DNA of 64,000 nt from Pigmentiphaga aceris (GTDB taxonomy: Bacteria > Pseudomonadota > Gammaproteobacteria > Burkholderiales > Burkholderiaceae_B), in contig NZ_CP043046.1 of assembly GCF_008119665.1 (NCBI RefSeq), positions 5,208,001-5,272,000 on the forward strand. The letters run 5' to 3'. Position 1 is the first letter of the stretch; the number at the start of each line of letters is the position of its first letter. This document shows, one piece after another, positions 50,502-60,416 of the stretch. Both the position numbers and the translations under genes were made by a program. The notes under the pieces were generated by a model, which was not told the DNA's origin, ran no database searches, and saw only the letters and a list, made by a program, of their open reading frames with translations.

Positions 50502-53500
50502 TCAGTTGCCGAACAACACCGTGTACATCAGGTCAACGCCGTTGATGGTGCCGCCGCGCCCCACCAGCTGCAGGCGTCGCGAAATCTGATAGCTCAGACG
50601 GATCACGCCTTCCCGACCCGCCAGCGCCTGCTCGTAGCTGGCGTAGACGTTATCGGAAATGCGCTTGCCCACAATGAAGAACTCCGTCGCCAGGTCGCTG
50701 GTGGACGAAGTACTGTCGCCCGCCACCGTGCGTTCCGGCAACAAGCCGCGCGAACTACCGACATTGCCGGAACGGATACCAAGCTCGTCGACCCCCAGCT
50801 GACGCGCCAGCGGCACGCCGTCCTTGTCACCCAGCAAGGCAGTTGCGGCGCTGAGCAGCAGACCAGCATCGGCACCACCAGCATCATCCGGTCCCCGGCC
50901 CAGCAGCAGCCAGGACAACTTTTCAACGTCGCTGACAGACGGTTCCGACACCAGCGTGATGCGCGGATGGCGCGCCGATCCGCCCACTTGCACCCCTGCT
51001 TGCACCAGCGGGCCGACACGCAAGGCCATGATGTCGAGCAGCGGGTCGTCCAGCGGACCCTGGAAGGTGATCACCCCCCGGCGCACGCTCAGCGACTGGC
51101 CATAGGCGGCGTACTGACCACCAATGGTGCGCACCGAGCCGTTGGCGCGCAGGTTGCTGCCCTCGCCCAGAATGCGCAGCTTGCCGGCAAGCGCCGTGTC
51201 GATGCCCATGCCGCGCAGGTAGAAGCGGTTGCCCAGGTCTACGGATACGTCGATGGATACACCCGTGCTGTTGCCGCGTGCGGGGGCTTCACCGGTGGTG
51301 CGTCGGATCACGACATCGGAATCGAGCGTGGCCGGCGAAGACGTACCCAGGAACACCCAGCCCGCGTCGACCGTGGTTTCGCCCACGATGCGCAGACGGC
51401 GGGGCGCGGCTTCCACGTTGATTTCGCCGCTGATGGCAATGAAGCGATCCGCGCGCTGCACGGCGGGGAAGTGCTTGGCGACCACCTTGGCTTTGCCGTT
51501 GGCACCGGTCAGCAACCATTCGCCGGTGATGACAACTTCGCCTGATTTGGCTTCGGCACCATTCATCCAGGCCAGGATGCGGTCGTCGCGCGGGGTGGCC
51601 CGCATGACCGACGGGAAGCGCAGCGAGTCGATGACGATGCGATCGTCCACCAGACGTGCCTGCAAGGTACCGTCCAGCAGCCGCACGCCGTCGTCAATGC
51701 GAACCACACGCAGGCCTTCGCCCTTGACCGTGCCACGCGCGCCCCAGACACCTGCGTCACGACGGATGCGCACATCACCCGCCACCCGGCCGCCGACTTC
51801 CAGCGTGTCGCCTGTGAACAGGCTCAACCAGGCCAAGTCCTTCACATTCAGGGATAGGTCGGCCTGCGCGGGTTTGGATTCATCGAGCGACAGCGAACCG
51901 ACGCTGGCGATCAATTCTGCCTCGCCGCGTCCCTTGACGGTGCCGATACGTTCACCAGCCAGGTCCAGTTCTACCGTCAATCGGCTGTGGCCCGGCGTGC
52001 GCGTCGGCTCGGCGCGGACATCTGCCAGCAAGGCGGTCAGGCCCAGCGGCACCGGCGGGTCACCCGGAATCCAGACGTCGCCACTGCGACGACCCAGCCG
52101 CGCCGTACCAGCCAGCGCGTCGGCAAAACGCAAGTCCCACTCGCCATCGACCAGAATGCGGCGATCGGCCAGGGGCGCGTTGGGCACTTCCTTCTTGCGC
52201 ACACCGCCGTCACCAAACCAGGCGGTCATCAGTTCCGGCGACCAGGCCAGCCCGTTGATGCGACCCTTGGTTTCCCAGCGCCCTGCGCCGCCACGCGAAC
52301 CCGCGTGTTCAATGACCGAGGGGTCGGTTTCCGGCAAGCTCAGGCGAATGCCCGTGGCACCCACTTCCCATTGCCATGCCGGGCTGCGTGCGTCGGGCAG
52401 GTAAATGATGCTGACCGGCCGCGTAAGCGCCACGGCCACCGGTTTGCGTTTTACGTCCAGCGTGGCCACTGTGCCGCGCCAGCCGGTCAAGGCAGCGTTC
52501 GGCTGGCCTCGCACACCTGTGCCCCATCCGCCATTGAAGCTGGTGCGAATGGTGGCGCGTTCGGTCTGCGGCGGTGCAGGAACGATTTCCGCATCGACCG
52601 AGCCTTCATGCTTGGCCAGCGTGCCTGACACCACCAGCGCTGCCTTGCTGACCGAGGCTTGCGGTGCGCTGGTGACGCTCAGGCCTTCGATGCGCACGTC
52701 CGCACTGACGGGGGATTGAGCAATCGCCACACGCTGCCCCGTCTTGCCCAGCGATGCCTTGCCTTCAATGCGATCCAGCACCACGCCACCCGGCAGCTTC
52801 AGACGGCTGCCATCGAGCGTGGTGTCGATGACGGGGGTATTCAGATTACCCACGACCTGGCCCTTGGCAGCCATCTTGCCGCCCAGACCGGGCCACAAGG
52901 CTTCCAGCGTGGGCAATTGCAGGTCGAAGCCCAGGCGATCCTTGTCCCCGCCCACGCTGCCTTCCACTGCCAGGCGGTTGTCGGCAATGTCGAGCGTCGC
53001 CAGCAGGTTGGACAGCGTCGTTTCCGTGAAGCGCGTGGAAATCTTGCCGGACAAGGGGCGGCGGTTCCAGCGGCTGGCCGGGTCAACGGTGACGCGCGCG
53101 CTGCCCTGAATGGCGGGCGACAAGGCACCGTCGACATCGGCCTGTGCCGTCAGGTTGGCGGGCGGCATCGACCATCCCGGCACCCAGCGGGCCGGATCGA
53201 AATTCTGCAGTGCCAGCTTGGCCGCGAACTTGCGTGTGCCGGCAAGTTCCAGGCGACCGCTGGCAGTGGCCTTGGCATCACCGGCGCTCAGAATCGCCTG
53301 CGAGATATCAACGACTTCGTTTTCCAGCTTGGCACTGAGGCGCAGCGCAAGCGGCGTCTTGTTGCCTTGCTCGCGCAGGTCGGCTTCAACGATCTGCCGG
53401 GTCTGGTTGGCATCGAAAGAAATCGGGCCTGACAGTTTGGTGGGCACCGCTGCGGTGTAAAGCAATGCGGCGTTCACATCGGCCAGCGTCAGCTTGCCGA

Positions 53501-54662
53501 CCACCCGATCAACCGGCGCGTCGGGCGTACCCTGCCGACGCCAATCGACATTGCCCTTCACGCTGCCTGCACCGGGCAACTGGATCACGATGTCCGACAG
53601 CTGGGCGGCATCCAGCGTGGCCAACGGCAAAGCCAAGATGGCTCGCACGTCCGTGACGGGGATTGCCCCCGTGTCGTAGGCAGCGGCCGCGCCATTGTGT
53701 ACCCACAGCGGCCCTTGCAGACGTGGTTGTCCGCTGGGATCGGTGGTCACCACACTCAGGTCGCTGCCGATTTCAAGACTTGCACGCGGTGCACCCGGCA
53801 CCCAGGCAGCGGGGTCAACACCACGCAGATTCAAGCGCGCAGCACGCAGCGGGAAACCACCATCCAGCAGGCCAGCGCGCACCAGTCCCTCGACGGATAC
53901 GCCTGATCCTTCACCACGCAGGTTCAGTTGCAGATCGTCCAGCGAACCCGTTGCCCCGGCGTGCACATTGAAGCGCCGTTCGCCCTGTCGTACCTGGCTA
54001 TCCAGTTCGCTTTGAATATCGAAGGGCTGGCTTGCGCCCAGATTGACCGTGCCACGCAAGGTTGCATCGGCATCAGGGCCAAGCACCTTGATGCGGTTCA
54101 AGGTCAGCCGATACCCATCGAGCCGGGCGACCACACTGGCATCGAGTTCGGAAATCGATACCGGCAAGGGTTTGCCGTTCTGTGAAATGTCGAGCGTGCC
54201 CAACTGCATACGTTCCAGATCGACCTCGATCGGCAAGCCGATAGAGGCCGGGAAACCCGAAGACGGCGTGTCATCCGGCCCTGAAATGGTGTTGACCGAC
54301 AGGCGCTGCGCAGCAAGCTCGATGACCTGCACGCGGCGGTTGCGCAAGGCCGTCCAGTTGACGGTGACGCGCAGCTTGTCGGCGCTCAGGTCGATGGTGG
54401 GATTGGCAAACTGGAAATGCTCGATGGTCAGCCCATCAAGCAGCGTGCCCTGTACGCCGTCGACCACGCCGGTTCCGCCGGATTGCTCCAGGCCGGTATT
54501 CAGTGCAAAGCGCGCACCGTTGGTCGAGGCCAGCAACCAGGCCAGCCCGCCAACAATGGTCAGCAACAAGACCAGCAATACGCCTGCCATCCACCACAGC
54601 CAGCGGCGGCTCCGTTTGCGGGGTGCCTCCGGTTGCGGAACAGGCTGTACGTCGGGCGTCAA
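50502..54662 (-). CDS. tamB: Translocation and assembly module subunit TamB
   Basis: 1386 residues. An N-terminal membrane anchor (LWWMAGVLLVLLLTIVGGLA) is followed by the long periplasmic beta-taco region and a C-terminal DUF490 domain that ends in the usual short signature (VDLMYTVLFGN). TamB spans the periplasm and, with TamA, helps insert outer-membrane proteins and move phospholipids. Its ATG overlaps the tamA stop by four bases (ATGA), so the pair is coupled. Confidence 0.95.
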   Translation of the reverse strand: MTPDVQPVPQPEAPRKRSRRWLWWMAGVLLVLLLTIVGGLAWLLASTNGARFALNTGLEQSGGTGVVDGVQGTLLDGLTIEHFQFANPTIDLSADKLRVTVNWTALRNRRVQVIELAAQRLSVNTISGPDDTPSSGFPASIGLPIEVDLERMQLGTLDISQNGKPLPVSISELDASVVARLDGYRLTLNRIKVLGPDADATLRGTVNLGASQPFDIQSELDSQVRQGERRFNVHAGATGSLDDLQLNLRGEGSGVSVEGLVRAGLLDGGFPLRAARLNLRGVDPAAWVPGAPRASLEIGSDLSVVTTDPSGQPRLQGPLWVHNGAAAAYDTGAIPVTDVRAILALPLATLDAAQLSDIVIQLPGAGSVKGNVDWRRQGTPDAPVDRVVGKLTLADVNAALLYTAAVPTKLSGPISFDANQTRQIVEADLREQGNKTPLALRLSAKLENEVVDISQAILSAGDAKATASGRLELAGTRKFAAKLALQNFDPARWVPGWSMPPANLTAQADVDGALSPAIQGSARVTVDPASRWNRRPLSGKISTRFTETTLSNLLATLDIADNRLAVEGSVGGDKDRLGFDLQLPTLEALWPGLGGKMAAKGQVVGNLNTPVIDTTLDGSRLKLPGGVVLDRIEGKASLGKTGQRVAIAQSPVSADVRIEGLSVTSAPQASVSKAALVVSGTLAKHEGSVDAEIVPAPPQTERATIRTSFNGGWGTGVRGQPNAALTGWRGTVATLDVKRKPVAVALTRPVSIIYLPDARSPAWQWEVGATGIRLSLPETDPSVIEHAGSRGGAGRWETKGRINGLAWSPELMTAWFGDGGVRKKEVPNAPLADRRILVDGEWDLRFADALAGTARLGRRSGDVWIPGDPPVPLGLTALLADVRAEPTRTPGHSRLTVELDLAGERIGTVKGRGEAELIASVGSLSLDESKPAQADLSLNVKDLAWLSLFTGDTLEVGGRVAGDVRIRRDAGVWGARGTVKGEGLRVVRIDDGVRLLDGTLQARLVDDRIVIDSLRFPSVMRATPRDDRILAWMNGAEAKSGEVVITGEWLLTGANGKAKVVAKHFPAVQRADRFIAISGEINVEAAPRRLRIVGETTVDAGWVFLGTSSPATLDSDVVIRRTTGEAPARGNSTGVSIDVSVDLGNRFYLRGMGIDTALAGKLRILGEGSNLRANGSVRTIGGQYAAYGQSLSVRRGVITFQGPLDDPLLDIMALRVGPLVQAGVQVGGSARHPRITLVSEPSVSDVEKLSWLLLGRGPDDAGGADAGLLLSAATALLGDKDGVPLARQLGVDELGIRSGNVGSSRGLLPERTVAGDSTSSTSDLATEFFIVGKRISDNVYASYEQALAGREGVIRLSYQISRRLQLVGRGGTINGVDLMYTVLFGN

Positions 54663-56554
54663 AAGGCAATCCCCAAAGAGAAGTGCAAGCGCAGGCGGGA
54701 ATCGCGGATGGCGTAGGCCACGTCAAGGTTGAGCGGGCCGGCGGGTGTGCGCACCCGGGCACCGACGCCAACACTGGCGGCCAGGTCCATGTTGGTGAAG
54801 CTGTCGGCCACGTTGCCGGCGTCGGCAAACACAGCGGCACCGAAACGCTCGTCAAAGAAGCGCGTGTATTCAACGCTGCCGACCAGCAAGGATTTGTCAC
54901 CCAGGATCGCGCCGTTCACATCGCGGCCCAGGCCCAGATAACGGTAGCCCCGCACCGTGCGGGCACCACCGGTTCGATAGCTGAAGTCTTGCGGCACGCG
55001 CAACAGGTCGCGCGCCCACAATTGACCGATTTCGCCGCGAATCGTCAGCACGTCACGTTTGGCAATCGTCCACCAGCGCTGCGCACGGAAATTCAGGCGA
55101 CCGAACTGATTGCCGCCATCAAGCTCGGTACCCAGGCCCGCACCGACCACCAGCAAGGTGCCGTCGCGCGGGTCGTATTTGTCGTTCACGTCACGGCGCA
55201 GCCATTCGACCGTGGTGGTGGCCGTGTTGGTACGGAATGAGGGGATGCCCAGAATGCCGACTTCTTCGGCCGCGATACGTGCACCCAGGCGGGTTTCGTA
55301 TTCGGCACGGGAATTCGGGTTGCCGGCACGACGCGTGTACAGACGCGTGCCGCCAAGCGCCAGGCGTTTGGTCTTCACGTCTTCGATGTCGGAATCTTCG
55401 ACCAGCACACCCACGCTGTCGCGATAGCCCTTGCCCGCAGTCGGCGGGAAATGCACATCGAAATAGCCAAGCTTGCGCAGCTTGTCCAGACGCAAGCCGG
55501 TCTCCACCGCAATCGGATAACCCAGCACCACGTTCTGGCGGTAGACGGTTTCGGCCCGCAGACCAGCTTCATCATCAATACCAAAGATGATGTTCATGCG
55601 CCGGGGGCGGGATTCCGTCACCTCGACGTTGATGGGCACCGTCACATCGGTCAGCGGCCCACCGCCTGCGTCTACCCCCGGTGGAACTTCCGGGCCAACC
55701 CGCGCACCAGCCAGCTGCTGGGTGTCGATATCGATTTTCACGCCGTTGAAAAACGCCGTGCCCTGCAATTCCTGCTGCCAGTCAGTCAGCTGACCACGGT
55801 CGAAACGTTCGCCGGGCGCAAAGCGCACATAACGCTCCACCAGCCCTTCCGGCACGCGTTTCAGGCCAATCACCTTGACTTCGCCCAGATGCACGGCGGG
55901 CCCGCTGTCCAGCGTCAGGTGCAGGCGCACCCGTGCCCGTTCGGCATCCACGTCGGCAATGCTGTCGGCCCAATATGCGGTCGGGAAATCGCGTCGCATG
56001 GCGCCATCGAGCATGGTGCGCTTGGCGTCTTCCCAGGCTTCATTGCGAAACGGCTGGCCCACTTCAATGTTCCAGGCTTCGCGCAATTCCTTCACGCGCT
56101 GGGTCCACTTGGGGCCGGTGATGGCACCGTTGAACTCGATCAGCACATCTTCGATGATGGCGCGCTCACCGGGAACAATCGAGATGTCCCAGGTTTCGCC
56201 GCCGATATCCGTGCCTGCCTCCAGCGTTACTTCCGGGCGGAAATAACCTTCGGTCGACAAGGCGGTGATGGCGGCATCTTGCGCCCGTCTACGCAGACGG
56301 GCGGCTTCACCACCATCCTGATCTTCCGCCAGTGCCGCAATGGTCTGCACTGCCTGGTTGACGGCCTGCAAGGCAGACGAATCGATGCCACCCGGATCGA
56401 TGACGATTTCAGGCTTGGCGGCCCACACGTTGCCAGCACAGAACAAGGCCGCGCTCACACCGACCACTTGCAGCCAGCGCGCACTTGTCGAGGCGATCAG
56501 CTGCGGGCCAGCCAGGACGGGTAGCCGTAGTCGGGTGAGGCGAATCAGAGTCAC
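54659..56554 (-). CDS. tamA: Translocation and assembly module subunit TamA (Omp85 family)
   Basis: 631 residues from a GTG at 56554. N-terminal signal region (VVGVSAALFCAGNVWA), three POTRA-like domains (about 70-330; GLKRVPEGLVERYVRF) and a 16-stranded barrel with the Omp85 lid-lock motif TVRGYRYLGLG and a C-terminal aromatic strand ending HFSLGIAF. The start overlaps the mrp stop (GTGA), which is why I accept GTG. TamA is the outer-membrane partner of TamB. Confidence 0.94.
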   Translation of the reverse strand: MTLIRLTRLRLPVLAGPQLIASTSARWLQVVGVSAALFCAGNVWAAKPEIVIDPGGIDSSALQAVNQAVQTIAALAEDQDGGEAARLRRRAQDAAITALSTEGYFRPEVTLEAGTDIGGETWDISIVPGERAIIEDVLIEFNGAITGPKWTQRVKELREAWNIEVGQPFRNEAWEDAKRTMLDGAMRRDFPTAYWADSIADVDAERARVRLHLTLDSGPAVHLGEVKVIGLKRVPEGLVERYVRFAPGERFDRGQLTDWQQELQGTAFFNGVKIDIDTQQLAGARVGPEVPPGVDAGGGPLTDVTVPINVEVTESRPRRMNIIFGIDDEAGLRAETVYRQNVVLGYPIAVETGLRLDKLRKLGYFDVHFPPTAGKGYRDSVGVLVEDSDIEDVKTKRLALGGTRLYTRRAGNPNSRAEYETRLGARIAAEEVGILGIPSFRTNTATTTVEWLRRDVNDKYDPRDGTLLVVGAGLGTELDGGNQFGRLNFRAQRWWTIAKRDVLTIRGEIGQLWARDLLRVPQDFSYRTGGARTVRGYRYLGLGRDVNGAILGDKSLLVGSVEYTRFFDERFGAAVFADAGNVADSFTNMDLAASVGVGARVRTPAGPLNLDVAYAIRDSRLRLHFSLGIAF

Positions 56555-57636
56555 GTGTTCTGTACAACGATCGTGGGGAATTTGCTGGTCATGTCACGGG
56601 CGCGCGCGGCAATCCGCACAGCCACGCGACGGGCGATGGTCCGATAAACGGCAGCGATTTCGCCATCGGGCGCGGCAACGACCGTCGGTCGGCCGGAATC
56701 CGCGTCCAGGCGAATGCCCAGGTCCAGGGGCAAGCCACCCAGATAAGGCATGTCATATTCCTTGGCCAGTCGTTCACCGCCGCCTTCGCCAAAGATGTGC
56801 TCGGCATGGCCGCAGTTCGAACAGATGTGAACCGCCATGTTTTCAACCACACCCAGAATCGGGATGCCGACCTTCTCGAACATCTTCACGCCCTTGCGTG
56901 CATCCAGCAGCGCGATGTCCTGCGGCGTGGTGACGATCACCGCACCGGTCACCGGCACCTTCTGGGCAAGCGTCAGCTGAATGTCGCCGGTACCCGGCGG
57001 CATGTCGACGATCAGATAGTCCAGGTCTTTCCAGTTGGTCTGGCGCAGCAGTTGTTCCAGCGCCTGCGTGACCATCGGGCCACGCCACACCATTGGCGTG
57101 TCGGTGTCGATCAGGAAACCGATGGAGGCGGCCTGCAGACCGTGTCCTTCCATGGGTTCCAGGGTTTTGCCATCCAGGCTTTCGGGCCGGCCGGTGATGC
57201 CGAGCATGGTCGGTTGGCTGGGACCGTAGATGTCGGCGTCCAGCATGCCGACACGCGCGCCTTCGGCAGCCAGTGCCAGCGCCAGGTTCACGGCAGTGGT
57301 GCTTTTGCCCACACCACCCTTGCCTGAAGCCACGGCGATGATGTTGCGCACGCCGGGCAGCAGCTTCACGCCTTGCTGCACGGCATGGGCCACGATTTTC
57401 CAGCGAACAGTGACCACGCTGCGGGTGGCCCCCGCCGCTGCAAGCGCCTGTTCAACCTGTGCCTGGATCGGCGCGAGTTGCGATTGCGCCGGGTAACCGA
57501 GTTCAATGGCAACACCGACGTCACCACCGCCAACCTGGATATCCTTCACGCAGCCGCCGCTGACGAGGTCCTGGTCGGTGTTCGGGTCAACCACGGTGCG
57601 CAGCACCTCACGGACCCGCTCGACTGAAAGGCTCAT
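56551..57636 (-). CDS. apbC: Mrp/ApbC/NBP35-type iron-sulfur cluster carrier ATPase
   Basis: 361 residues from the ATG at 57636; a longer frame adds a non-conserved leader. N-terminal MIP18/DUF59 domain (VLRTVVDPNTDQDLVSGG), then a P-loop ATPase with deviant Walker A ([15 protein letters not shown]) and the cluster-binding Cys pair in HICSNCGHAEHIF. It binds and transfers Fe-S clusters. Its stop overlaps the tamA start, so it leads a three-gene mrp-tamA-tamB unit. Confidence 0.95.
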   Translation of the reverse strand: MSLSVERVREVLRTVVDPNTDQDLVSGGCVKDIQVGGGDVGVAIELGYPAQSQLAPIQAQVEQALAAAGATRSVVTVRWKIVAHAVQQGVKLLPGVRNIIAVASGKGGVGKSTTAVNLALALAAEGARVGMLDADIYGPSQPTMLGITGRPESLDGKTLEPMEGHGLQAASIGFLIDTDTPMVWRGPMVTQALEQLLRQTNWKDLDYLIVDMPPGTGDIQLTLAQKVPVTGAVIVTTPQDIALLDARKGVKMFEKVGIPILGVVENMAVHICSNCGHAEHIFGEGGGERLAKEYDMPYLGGLPLDLGIRLDADSGRPTVVAAPDGEIAAVYRTIARRVAVRIAARARDMTSKFPTIVVQNT

Positions 57637-57716
57637 ACAAAATTCCGCAGTAAAGCCCCGGCTGGGCAACCGAGCGCTTCCCGGCCGCACCGCATTGGGG
57701 CGGTCGAAGGGCTAAA

Positions 57717-57766
57717 GCATAGCGGATACCACTTGGGCAAGTTGCCTCAAACGGTATCCGTTATGC
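57717..57766. promoter_or_regulatory. Large inverted repeat in the mrp/transporter divergent region
   Basis: Arms gcatagcggatacc and ggtatccgttatgc match at 13 of 14 positions and enclose a second weaker repeat (ttgggcaa / ttgcctcaa). It lies between the two divergent genes, about 80 bases from the mrp start and 67 from the transporter start, and could be a shared operator or a structured leader. Confidence 0.5.
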
Positions 57767-57832
57767 TCACAAGTCCTGCATTTACACGGCTCGACAGGAC
57801 CCTGCGGGGTTTGTCCGAACGCATCCGACACC

Positions 57833-59152
57833 ATGGATTTAACGCTTCCCCTCGTTCTGGTCGCGCTGATTGTCTTCAATGGCATTTTCGCGATGAGCGA
57901 AATTGCTGTGTTGACCGCACGCAAGGCACGGCTTCAACAACTGGCCGATGACGGCGATGCACGCGCCCGCGCTGCGCTTGAGCTGGCTCAGAATCCCACC
58001 CATTTCCTGTCCACTGTCCAGATCGGCATTACCTCGATCGGCATTCTGATCGGCGTGGTGGGCGAAGACGCGCTGGCCGCCCCGTTTGCCGAATGGCTGC
58101 GCCAGCATGTGACGGTCATTGCCCCGTGGGCCAATGGCGTTGCGCTGGCTGTCGTCGTGGTCGGCATTACGGTCACGTCGATCGTGGTGGGCGAATTGGT
58201 ACCCAAGCGCCTTGGCCTGATGAATCCCGAAGGCATCGCGCGCGTGGTTGCCTTGCCGATGCGCCTGCTTTCCTGGATATCGACGCCGCTGGTGAAGCTG
58301 CTGGGCCTGATCACTGACGGACTGTTGCGCCTGATGGGCGCGCGGGAATCGCAGGACCCGGTGATTACCGAGGAAGAAATTCAGGTGTTGATGGCGCAAG
58401 GCACGACCGCCGGCATTTTTGGGCAGTCGGAACAGCAGATGGTGCGCAATGTGTTCCGTCTGGACGAGCGCAAGCTGTCTTCGCTGATGGTGCCGCGTGC
58501 CGATGTGGTGGTGCTGGATGTCGATCAGCCGCTTGAACAGACGATGGCGCGCATCGAGGAATCGCACCATTCTCGTTTCCCGGTGGTACGTGGGGACTTT
58601 TCCAATGTGGTGGGTTTTGTGCGCGCCAAGGATTTGCTGGCGCAGGCGATGACGGGCACCCGGCTGGATCTGCAATCGTGCCTGACGCCTGCGCTGTACG
58701 TGCCGGAGACGCTGACGGGTAGTGAGCTGGTGGAAAATTTCCGCGATGCGCGGGTGCAGATCGCGCTGGTGGTGGATGAGTACGGTGATGTGCAGGGCCT
58801 GGTGACGCTGCGTGATGTGCTGGAGGCGATTGTCGGTGAGGTGCACACGACGGTGGCGGGGCTGGAGGATTTGCCGGCGGTGCAGCGGGCTGATGGGTCT
58901 TGGCTGTTGGACGGAATGATCGATGTGGGTGATCTGCAGGATCGTCTTGGTTTGCGCAAGCTGCCTGGGGAGTCGGGGGAGGACTATCACACGCTGGCGG
59001 GGATGGTGATGTGGGTGTTGGGGCGGATTCCGAAGACGGGGGAGTATGTGGATTGGGAGGGGTGGCGCCTGGAAGTCGTTGATATGGATGGGAATCGGGT
59101 GGATCGGTTGATGGCTACTAAGTTGCCTGAGGATGAGGTGTTGATGGGGTAA
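57833..59152 (+). CDS. CNNM/CorC-HlyC family transporter (DUF21-CBS-CBS-CorC)
   Basis: 439 residues. An N-terminal DUF21 membrane domain of about four TM segments (residues 1-160; FNGIFAMSEIAVLTARKARL, IGITSIGILIGVVGED), two CBS domains (about 215-335; RFPVVRGDFSNVVGFVRAKD, LVVDEYGDVQGLVTLRDVLE) and a C-terminal CorC/HlyC domain (GLRKLPGESGEDYHTLAGMV). Often annotated as hemolysin, but the family is linked to magnesium or cobalt export. Faces mrp across a divergent promoter region. Confidence 0.92.
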   Translation: MDLTLPLVLVALIVFNGIFAMSEIAVLTARKARLQQLADDGDARARAALELAQNPTHFLSTVQIGITSIGILIGVVGEDALAAPFAEWLRQHVTVIAPWANGVALAVVVVGITVTSIVVGELVPKRLGLMNPEGIARVVALPMRLLSWISTPLVKLLGLITDGLLRLMGARESQDPVITEEEIQVLMAQGTTAGIFGQSEQQMVRNVFRLDERKLSSLMVPRADVVVLDVDQPLEQTMARIEESHHSRFPVVRGDFSNVVGFVRAKDLLAQAMTGTRLDLQSCLTPALYVPETLTGSELVENFRDARVQIALVVDEYGDVQGLVTLRDVLEAIVGEVHTTVAGLEDLPAVQRADGSWLLDGMIDVGDLQDRLGLRKLPGESGEDYHTLAGMVMWVLGRIPKTGEYVDWEGWRLEVVDMDGNRVDRLMATKLPEDEVLMG

Positions 59153-59607
59153 GGTTTTTTCTTGCCTTGTCTGTTTGTTCTGTAGGCGGCGTCGACAATG
59201 CCACCAGCCGGGCGCTGAGGGCTCCGGTCCTGGCTGCGCCAGGACTTCCCGGATTTGAGTACGTTCGCGGGGCGGTCGCGAACTCGCGGGGTGAACAAGC
59301 CCCCGGCTTGTTCACAAGCGTCCCGCTCAAACATGCGCTCCCTTGCCTCCCCGCGAACGTACCCAAATCCGGCGGGCCCTATGCGCCCGGCTGGTGGCAT
59401 TGCCGTCGCCTCGGAGTGACATGACTTGACGAGCTTCGCTGGGGGTGGCGGAATGGATCAGTAACAGGCGTAAGCGCCGCGTGGGCGTCGATGACGGTAG
59501 GATCGGCGGCCACGGGATTGCTGAGGCGGTCCTCCTGCAAACCGCTGTGCTTGTCGACCTTGGTTCGGCCTTGGTGTCGGCGGACACGACTGAACAGGAT
59601 GCGGTGC
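59153..59607. other. Intergenic region dominated by a palindromic element
   Basis: 455 bases between the transporter and the lipoprotein gene. Bases 59185-59411 form one large imperfect palindrome (described separately). The last 150 bases must hold the lipoprotein promoter; an agga sits nine bases before its ATG. No credible gene was found. Confidence 0.6.
59185..59411. repeat. Nested palindromic element (about 227 bases)
   Basis: The outer arms share caatgccaccagccgggcgc exactly (59196-59215 and its reverse complement), and then ccggattt plus gtacgttcgcgggg. The left arm has an extra hairpin (gtcctggc / gccaggac). The centre is an 11-base stem (gtgaacaagcc / ggcttgttcac) at 59291-59315. 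It has no coding signal and looks like a dispersed REP/MITE-like or structured-RNA element, present once in this window. Confidence 0.75.
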
Positions 59608-60408
59608 ATGTCGTTTCGATACGCGATTCTTCCCTTGTGCGTTGGTGTGCCGTTGGTGCTGTTGGGCTGCAAGGACAGTGCGGCGCAGAAGGTTCAGGCT
59701 GATGTCACGATTTATTTGTCGGGCGAGATTTGGGCGCGTGGTGGGGCGGTGAAGGTCAATCCGTTGCCGGTGTCGCAGGCGCGGTGGCGTGAGGTGCTGG
59801 CGGCGGACAATGTGGTGATTGCGCCGCCTGGCGACTTGAAGCCGATTGCGCCTGATGGCAAACGCATGACGGTAGTGGTGGACAAGCAGTATGCGGATGT
59901 GCAGTTTTTGTATCCGGAAGGCAGGGGAAATTTCACGTTCCGGTTCAAGCCGCATCCCGATGAGAAGATTCCCGCTGCTGAGCGCAGTGTGCGGATCTTG
60001 ACGATTGGTGGTGTGGATTCAAACACCAATCTGGGCGAGGAGATGAAGGTGGGGTTCAAGGGAATGCCGACTGCGGGCATTCAGGTTTTCCACATCATCG
60101 CGCCTGATACCAATGAACGTTCGGCACGTGTGCTGGCGGGGGTGGCTGACCCGATCAATGGGATGGCGATGACCTGCGCGATGCGGTCGGCTACCAGCGT
60201 CTGCACGCATGATGCGCAGACGTGGCAGACCATGGTCGTGCAGTGGGAAAAGGAAAAGATCGAGCTGGATCAGGAATATCGCAGAATGGCGGCGCTTGAG
60301 CGCTGCTATGACGGTGCGGGGCTTCAGCGCGGCAAGGGCACGTGCGAGCCGACAGTGGACAGTCAGGGCGAGACGACTTACACGTTCCGCCTCACCACAG
60401 GGTCGTAG
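59608..60408 (+). CDS. Predicted lipoprotein of unknown function
   Basis: 266 residues with a lipoprotein signal peptide (YAILPLCVGVPLVLLGC; lipobox LLGC, Cys-18). The ATG at 59608 is chosen because agga lies nine bases upstream. The mature part looks beta-rich (FRFKPHPDEKIPAAERSVR, VGFKGMPTAGIQVFHI) and has several Cys that could form disulphides (MTCAMRSATSVC, RCYDGAG, TCEPTV). No family recognised. The Sel1-repeat gene follows after eight bases, so the two are an operon. Confidence 0.78.
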   Translation: MSFRYAILPLCVGVPLVLLGCKDSAAQKVQADVTIYLSGEIWARGGAVKVNPLPVSQARWREVLAADNVVIAPPGDLKPIAPDGKRMTVVVDKQYADVQFLYPEGRGNFTFRFKPHPDEKIPAAERSVRILTIGGVDSNTNLGEEMKVGFKGMPTAGIQVFHIIAPDTNERSARVLAGVADPINGMAMTCAMRSATSVCTHDAQTWQTMVVQWEKEKIELDQEYRRMAALERCYDGAGLQRGKGTCEPTVDSQGETTYTFRLTTGS

Positions 60409-60416
60409 GGGCGTTC

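Noticed and set aside
59118..59400. Open frames within the nested palindrome
   Set aside because: They read both arms of a hairpin on either strand and have no ribosome site or conserved protein pattern.
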